DNA of 47,063 nt from an uncultured bacterium. Lineage in GTDB: Bacteria > Armatimonadota > HRBIN16. The stretch spans positions 1 to 47,063 of the forward strand of contig CALJAP010000108.1 in assembly GCA_938027655.1 (NCBI GenBank), read 5' to 3'. How positions within the stretch are numbered: the stretch's first letter is position 1; each line of letters begins with the position of its first letter. Positions 43,830 to 47,063 of this stretch are shown in pieces. The position numbers were made by a program, and so were the translations under genes. A model generated the notes under the pieces. It saw nothing but the letters and a program-made list of their open reading frames with translations. It searched no databases and had not been told where the DNA came from.

Positions 43830-45662
43830 TTATTCCACTTCGCGCGTGAGGATAGTTTCCACCTCATAGCGCTGCCAACGATTGTTCTCCTTCCAGATAA
43901 CACGCGCCTTGAATGACGCTCCCTTCACGCCACGCACCACATAGCCGTAGGTTGTGTAGGCATCCAGGTCCAGTGAGACCGCGGTTGGCTTGATATCGCG
44001 GATGTCAATATAGCACAGGGGTCGTCCGCCCACCGCTTCGGTGCGGGTGCTGATACGCGCCAGCACACCGCGCATCACATCCTTGCCCAGCGCGCTGTCC
44101 ACATAGTACACCTCTCCGAGGATGACCTGCTTGCCCGCATCACACACGGGGAAGTAGATGCGCGTGGGCGAGCCGCCGTCCGAGCCTCCACCCACATAGA
44201 ACTCACGGTAGCTCAGCAGGTTGCCGTAACGCTCGCGATACAGTTCATACGGCTTCAGAATCTGTACGCCCCAGTCTCCATCCGCCTGATAGTAGAAGCG
44301 CAGCGTGTGCCCCGCCAGCGCAGGGTCCACCACGTTCACGATACCGTTGCGGTAGTCTACCTGATACGAGCCGGTGTCGCCCTGCCCAACGATGGGGTCG
44401 ATCACCTGTCCTGTTTGCAGGTCTACCGCTACGAAATCCGGTTGCTGGCGCACCGGGTCGCCTTGAGGCAGAGCGTTCCAGTTGACGCCGCGTATCAGCC
44501 CTTCATAAGTGGTCTGGTCGTCCAGTTTATCACCGCGCCTGCGCAGGAAGCGCAGGTTGAGCTTAATCTCTGCGGGCACGGTGGGTACCAGCCTATCCTC
44601 GCGGATGATATGCCAGTCCAGCACGGTGTAGTCAATATGTGCAGTCAGAGGCACGACGCCGCGTGCGGTACGCTCGGTGTAGTCGCGTCCGCGCGGGTTA
44701 AACAGCAAGACGCCCACATTGGCGTAGGGACCGATGTTGCCGTAAAGTATCTTGAACTCGTAGGGGTCTGCTGACCACGCTTGCGCCAGCGGAAGCAATC
44801 GGAACTCCCGGCTGACCAGCTCGCTGCCGCCGCGCATCCGCCACCCCGACTCCAGAATCGGCCTGCCGTCCGGTCCGGTGTAGCTGCGCAGTTCAATCTT
44901 CACCGGCTCGCCCGTCAGGCTGACCACGTTGGGGATGGTTTTGGAAACCGACTTCAGTTTCCACCCATCGTTGCCGTCGTAGTAGTCGTACGAGATGGTG
45001 AAGTCGCGCGGATAGGGCGTCGGATAGAACCAGATGACCACGTCGTCGTGTGAGCCGTCATCACTGGCATCGTAGTCGATAGCGTACTGATGCGGGCCGC
45101 GCAGAGGCGGTGGGGCGTCTTCTTGAGCCTGCCACCAGATGCGTACCATCGGCGAGCCGTACACGTTGAGGTTGCTCAGTCGCCACACCTGCGAGACCGG
45201 ATCGTACAGCGGCTGGTCAACAAACGGGCCCGCTCCCAGCACGTACACCGACCCCTGTCCGACCATTGTTGGCACAGGGATGGGGATACGCACCTTTTCA
45301 GCCACCACACGCCGCCAGCGGTTTATATCGGAGTAGTAGTAGGGGTCGATACCGGGCGGCAACGAAGGCGGCGAAAGGTTATCCGGGTGTGCCCCGACAT
45401 CGATAGCCTCGCCTGTCGTGCTGCCATCGCTGTACGGCGCCAGTGCCAGTATCCCTGCTGGCAGGGCGGTGGCACTGTTCTTCCATCGCTCTATCTCTTG
45501 CTGAGCCAGCCGGCTGGCAAACGAGCGGTTCTCCGCCGCGCGGGTCACGAAGAACCCGCTCGGGAACAGCTTCAGAATCACCAGAATGCCGATGGTCAGC
45601 ACGGCGATCGCCGCCAGCACCTCAATCAGCGAAAAGGCGTATGTCCTTGTGTTTCTCTTCAT
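43830..45662 (-). CDS. PilV/GspI-like pseudopilin with long C-terminal domain
   Basis: A 610-residue protein with the class III signal MKRNTRTYA|FSLIEVLAAIAVLTIGILVIL (Glu+5, Ala-1), matching the FSLIEVLxAxxVLxIGxL signature of PilV/GspI. Those proteins are usually 120-190 residues. The next segment (RAAENRSFASRLAQQEIERWK) is also typical. The long remainder is beta-rich with several YRxGIVNV/VDYRNG-like strands and is unassigned. ATG 45662 has GGAGG five bases upstream; the frame is open to 45686. A 317-base gap full of palindromes separates it from the upstream pseudopilin gene. Confidence 0.84.
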   Translation of the reverse strand: MKRNTRTYAFSLIEVLAAIAVLTIGILVILKLFPSGFFVTRAAENRSFASRLAQQEIERWKNSATALPAGILALAPYSDGSTTGEAIDVGAHPDNLSPPSLPPGIDPYYYSDINRWRRVVAEKVRIPIPVPTMVGQGSVYVLGAGPFVDQPLYDPVSQVWRLSNLNVYGSPMVRIWWQAQEDAPPPLRGPHQYAIDYDASDDGSHDDVVIWFYPTPYPRDFTISYDYYDGNDGWKLKSVSKTIPNVVSLTGEPVKIELRSYTGPDGRPILESGWRMRGGSELVSREFRLLPLAQAWSADPYEFKILYGNIGPYANVGVLLFNPRGRDYTERTARGVVPLTAHIDYTVLDWHIIREDRLVPTVPAEIKLNLRFLRRRGDKLDDQTTYEGLIRGVNWNALPQGDPVRQQPDFVAVDLQTGQVIDPIVGQGDTGSYQVDYRNGIVNVVDPALAGHTLRFYYQADGDWGVQILKPYELYRERYGNLLSYREFYVGGGSDGGSPTRIYFPVCDAGKQVILGEVYYVDSALGKDVMRGVLARISTRTEAVGGRPLCYIDIRDIKPTAVSLDLDAYTTYGYVVRGVKGASFKARVIWKENNRWQRYEVETILTREVE

Positions 45663-45710
45663 GTTCGCCTCCACCGCCTTGCGCATGGTGGGTTTCTACG
45701 GGTTGTCACG

Positions 45711-45740
45711 CAGAGATTCTTCGCTTCGCTCAGAATGACA
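45711..45740. repeat. Interspersed palindrome, half copy
   Basis: Only the right arm of the element is present (AGAGATTCTTCGC...AGAATGACA), matching the right arm at 33911-33939 almost base for base. Confidence 0.7.
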
Positions 45741-45757
45741 GCACTGATGTCCTTTTC

Positions 45758-45830
45758 GTCATGCTGGGCATCAGCGAAGCATCTCGGTCTACCGCTACCA
45801 CGAGATTCTTCGCTTGCGCTCGGAATGGCA
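45758..45830. repeat. Interspersed imperfect palindrome, copy 2
   Basis: It begins GTCATGCTGGGCATCAGCG and ends GCGCTCGGAATGGCA, with the CATCTCGGTCTACCGCTACCACGAGATTC centre seen in the related copies. Arms are imperfectly complementary. It lies in the 317-base gap before the PilV-like gene. Confidence 0.75.
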
Positions 45831-45839
45831 TATCCCCTC

Positions 45840-45913
45840 TTGTCATGCTGAACGCAGTGAAGCATCTCGGCGTATCGCCACAACGAGATTCCTCGCGTGC
45901 GCTCAGCATGACG
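45840..45913. repeat. Interspersed imperfect palindrome, copy 3
   Basis: It begins TTGTCATGCTGAACGCAG and ends GCGCTCAGCATGACGG. It is 10 bases from copy 2, so the gap holds two and a half units. The rest of the gap (45914-45979) shows no further feature. Confidence 0.75.
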
Positions 45914-45979
45914 GTATGCTCAGGGTGGCGATTACACCCTCTCACAAGGGCTACCCCATCTGTCGAGCGTACACACATC

Positions 45980-46765
45980 TCAGTCCAGGCACCAGAGCTT
46001 ATTCTGCCCGGCAGTGCTGAAGTTCGGGTCGCTACCTGTCATCTTCTGCTTGATGATGCGCGAGTCTATCGCCTTCGCCGTGCCGTTCAACAGCAGGACG
46101 ATATCCTTGCTACCTGCCGTCGGCAGTCCCGAGCTGTCGCAACTGCGATGGTCGGTTACCCACGTGACGATGGTGTTCTCCGGCGGCAGGTTGTATTGCA
46201 GCTGGCACATGTCGTCCAGCGGACCGGCGGTGTTATTTGTCGGCACGTAGGGGCGATACAGGCTGTAGTGTTGCTCGAACACCCCGCTGCCCGGGCAAGT
46301 TTGCCCCACGTCCATGCTGTCGAAGGCGTAGTACGGGCGCGTGACCAGAAGACCGTTGATTTCGTTCACGCGCTGGCTGGGGTTGTTCGGGTCAGGAAGC
46401 AGTACCTCCACCGCCTTCCAGCTCACCTTGTCGTTTACCGGGTTGTTCGGACTGCGGAAGATATTGATGTCCCGAATGTACGCCTGATACAGGAAGCTTC
46501 CGCGAATCCGGTCTGCAGGCACCGGGTTGTTGTTGTCAAACTCCACGTAGCCTAACAACACCTCAGGATACACACGGTTGTCCTGCTTGTACATCTTCAG
46601 CGCCACCTGTATCTGGTGCAAGTTCGACATGGTGGTGGTGCGACGTGCCTGTTCGCGCACCGTCGCCGCTACCGGGAAGATGATGGCGGCGAGCACGGCG
46701 ATAATCGCTATCACCGTGAGCATCTCCACCATCGTAAAGGCTCTGGCGTTGTTCCGGTCTCGCAT
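45980..46765 (-). CDS. GspG/GspH-like pseudopilin
   Basis: A 261-residue pseudopilin with the class III signal NNARA|FTMVEMLTVIAIIAVLAAIIFPVAATVREQAR (Glu+5, Ala-1), then MSNLHQIQVALKMYKQDNRVYPEVLLG, a major-pseudopilin-like segment. The C-terminal part has CPGSGVF, CQLQYN and DHRSCDSS cysteines that could pair. GAGGTG precedes the ATG. It is the first complete gene of the cluster that continues with the PilV-, PilW- and PilX-like genes. Confidence 0.86.
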   Translation of the reverse strand: MRDRNNARAFTMVEMLTVIAIIAVLAAIIFPVAATVREQARRTTTMSNLHQIQVALKMYKQDNRVYPEVLLGYVEFDNNNPVPADRIRGSFLYQAYIRDINIFRSPNNPVNDKVSWKAVEVLLPDPNNPSQRVNEINGLLVTRPYYAFDSMDVGQTCPGSGVFEQHYSLYRPYVPTNNTAGPLDDMCQLQYNLPPENTIVTWVTDHRSCDSSGLPTAGSKDIVLLLNGTAKAIDSRIIKQKMTGSDPNFSTAGQNKLWCLD

Positions 46766-46825
46766 AGTCGGTCACCTCGTTCCTTTCCTGTCGGTTTTGA
46801 CGACGCCTCCGGGCGTATTGTTCCC

Positions 46826-47063
46826 TTACGCGAAGAGGCGGTTGGTATCTATCTGACACTCCGGCAACAGCTCCGAACGCACAATGTCACCTCGCCCGTA
46901 CAATCCGATACGCTCGGCACCCGCTTCGCCAAGGCGCAACACCTCTACCGTTTCCGCTTCGGGACTGACCAACCAGAACTCCCGTACGCCGACCTGTCGG
47001 TAGTCCTCTATTTTCTCCTCGACGGACTGTCTCCTTTCACTTGGCGAGAGCACTTCCACCACT
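46826..47063 (-). CDS. Uma2-family protein, partial (5' end beyond the window)
   Basis: The C-terminal 78 or so residues of a Uma2 (DUF820) protein: VVEVLSPSERRQSVEEKIEDYRQVGVREFWLVSPEAETVEVL carries the conserved EVLSPS and the lysine/Asp-Tyr helix of the PD-(D/E)XK core. It ends at TAA 46826-46828. The reading frame runs off the right edge, so the true start is not visible. It is upstream of and co-directional with the pseudopilin cluster. Confidence 0.85.
   Translation of the reverse strand, partial: VVEVLSPSERRQSVEEKIEDYRQVGVREFWLVSPEAETVEVLRLGEAGAERIGLYGRGDIVRSELLPECQIDTNRLFA

Noticed and set aside
1-47063. Avoidance of GCCGGC, the presumed target of the nuclease
   Set aside because: The hexamer is present at several places (for example 1791, 8692, 13309 and 13560), so no depletion is evident; an exact count against expectation was not possible.
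1-47063. tRNA or rRNA genes
   Set aside because: Intergenic regions were read for cloverleaf-like text and conserved rRNA segments; none was found.

Overview
The window looks like a chromosomal segment of an Armatimonadota bacterium (former OP10) or a close relative. The main clue is the stereotyped pseudopilin N-terminus ([18 protein letters not shown] followed by [14 protein letters not shown]), present in two nearly identical copies. Other clues are giant secreted PQQ-like/NHL propeller proteins, a DUF6785-type membrane protein, Uma2-family genes and scattered palindromic repeats. No rRNA, tRNA, transposase, phage gene or CRISPR array was seen.

Layout. Positions 1-300 hold two adjacent tandem-repeat blocks. 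Positions 541-7932 (+) form one housekeeping run: ackA, yceD, rpmF, plsX, fabH, fabD, fabG, acpP, fabF, i.e. ribosomal protein L32 plus nearly the whole start and elongation machinery of fatty-acid synthesis. Directly after fabF a 19-codon gene stub with a perfect ribosome binding site is cut off by a convergent restriction-modification pair at 7998-10183 (NgoMIV-like nuclease, SPPY-type amino-methyltransferase). Positions 10233-14987 (-) hold heme A synthase, a GT-C type glycosyltransferase-like membrane protein and a two-domain acetyl-xylan-esterase-like hydrolase. A small exported protein follows at 15107 (+), then a pseudopilin (-).

Positions 16497-16813 are intergenic. A near-consensus sigma-70 promoter and a strong intrinsic terminator on the + strand frame about 200 nt without an ORF, which is a candidate small RNA. 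Next, on the minus strand, DUF6785, a KaiC/RecA-like ATPase and a ParB-like protein form an operon. A LacI-type regulator with a twin palindromic operator at its own transcription start is followed by a second pseudopilin and a clean terminator. Then come scpA, scpB, dacA, larE and larB, a tightly packed operon for chromosome condensation, cell-wall trimming and nickel-pincer cofactor synthesis.

The right third (26855-46765, -) is the most unusual part. Read in transcription order it gives a pseudopilin, then PilV-, PilW- and PilX-like proteins that are 2-5 times longer than their usual relatives, a Uma2 protein, and two giant exported propeller proteins of 1514 and 2273 residues. This order resembles the minor-pilin/PilY1 operons of type IV pili (fimU-pilV-pilW-pilX-pilY1), with the tip protein replaced by giant propellers. 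A partial second Uma2 gene closes the window. Functions are assigned from motifs and gene order read by eye; no database search was possible.
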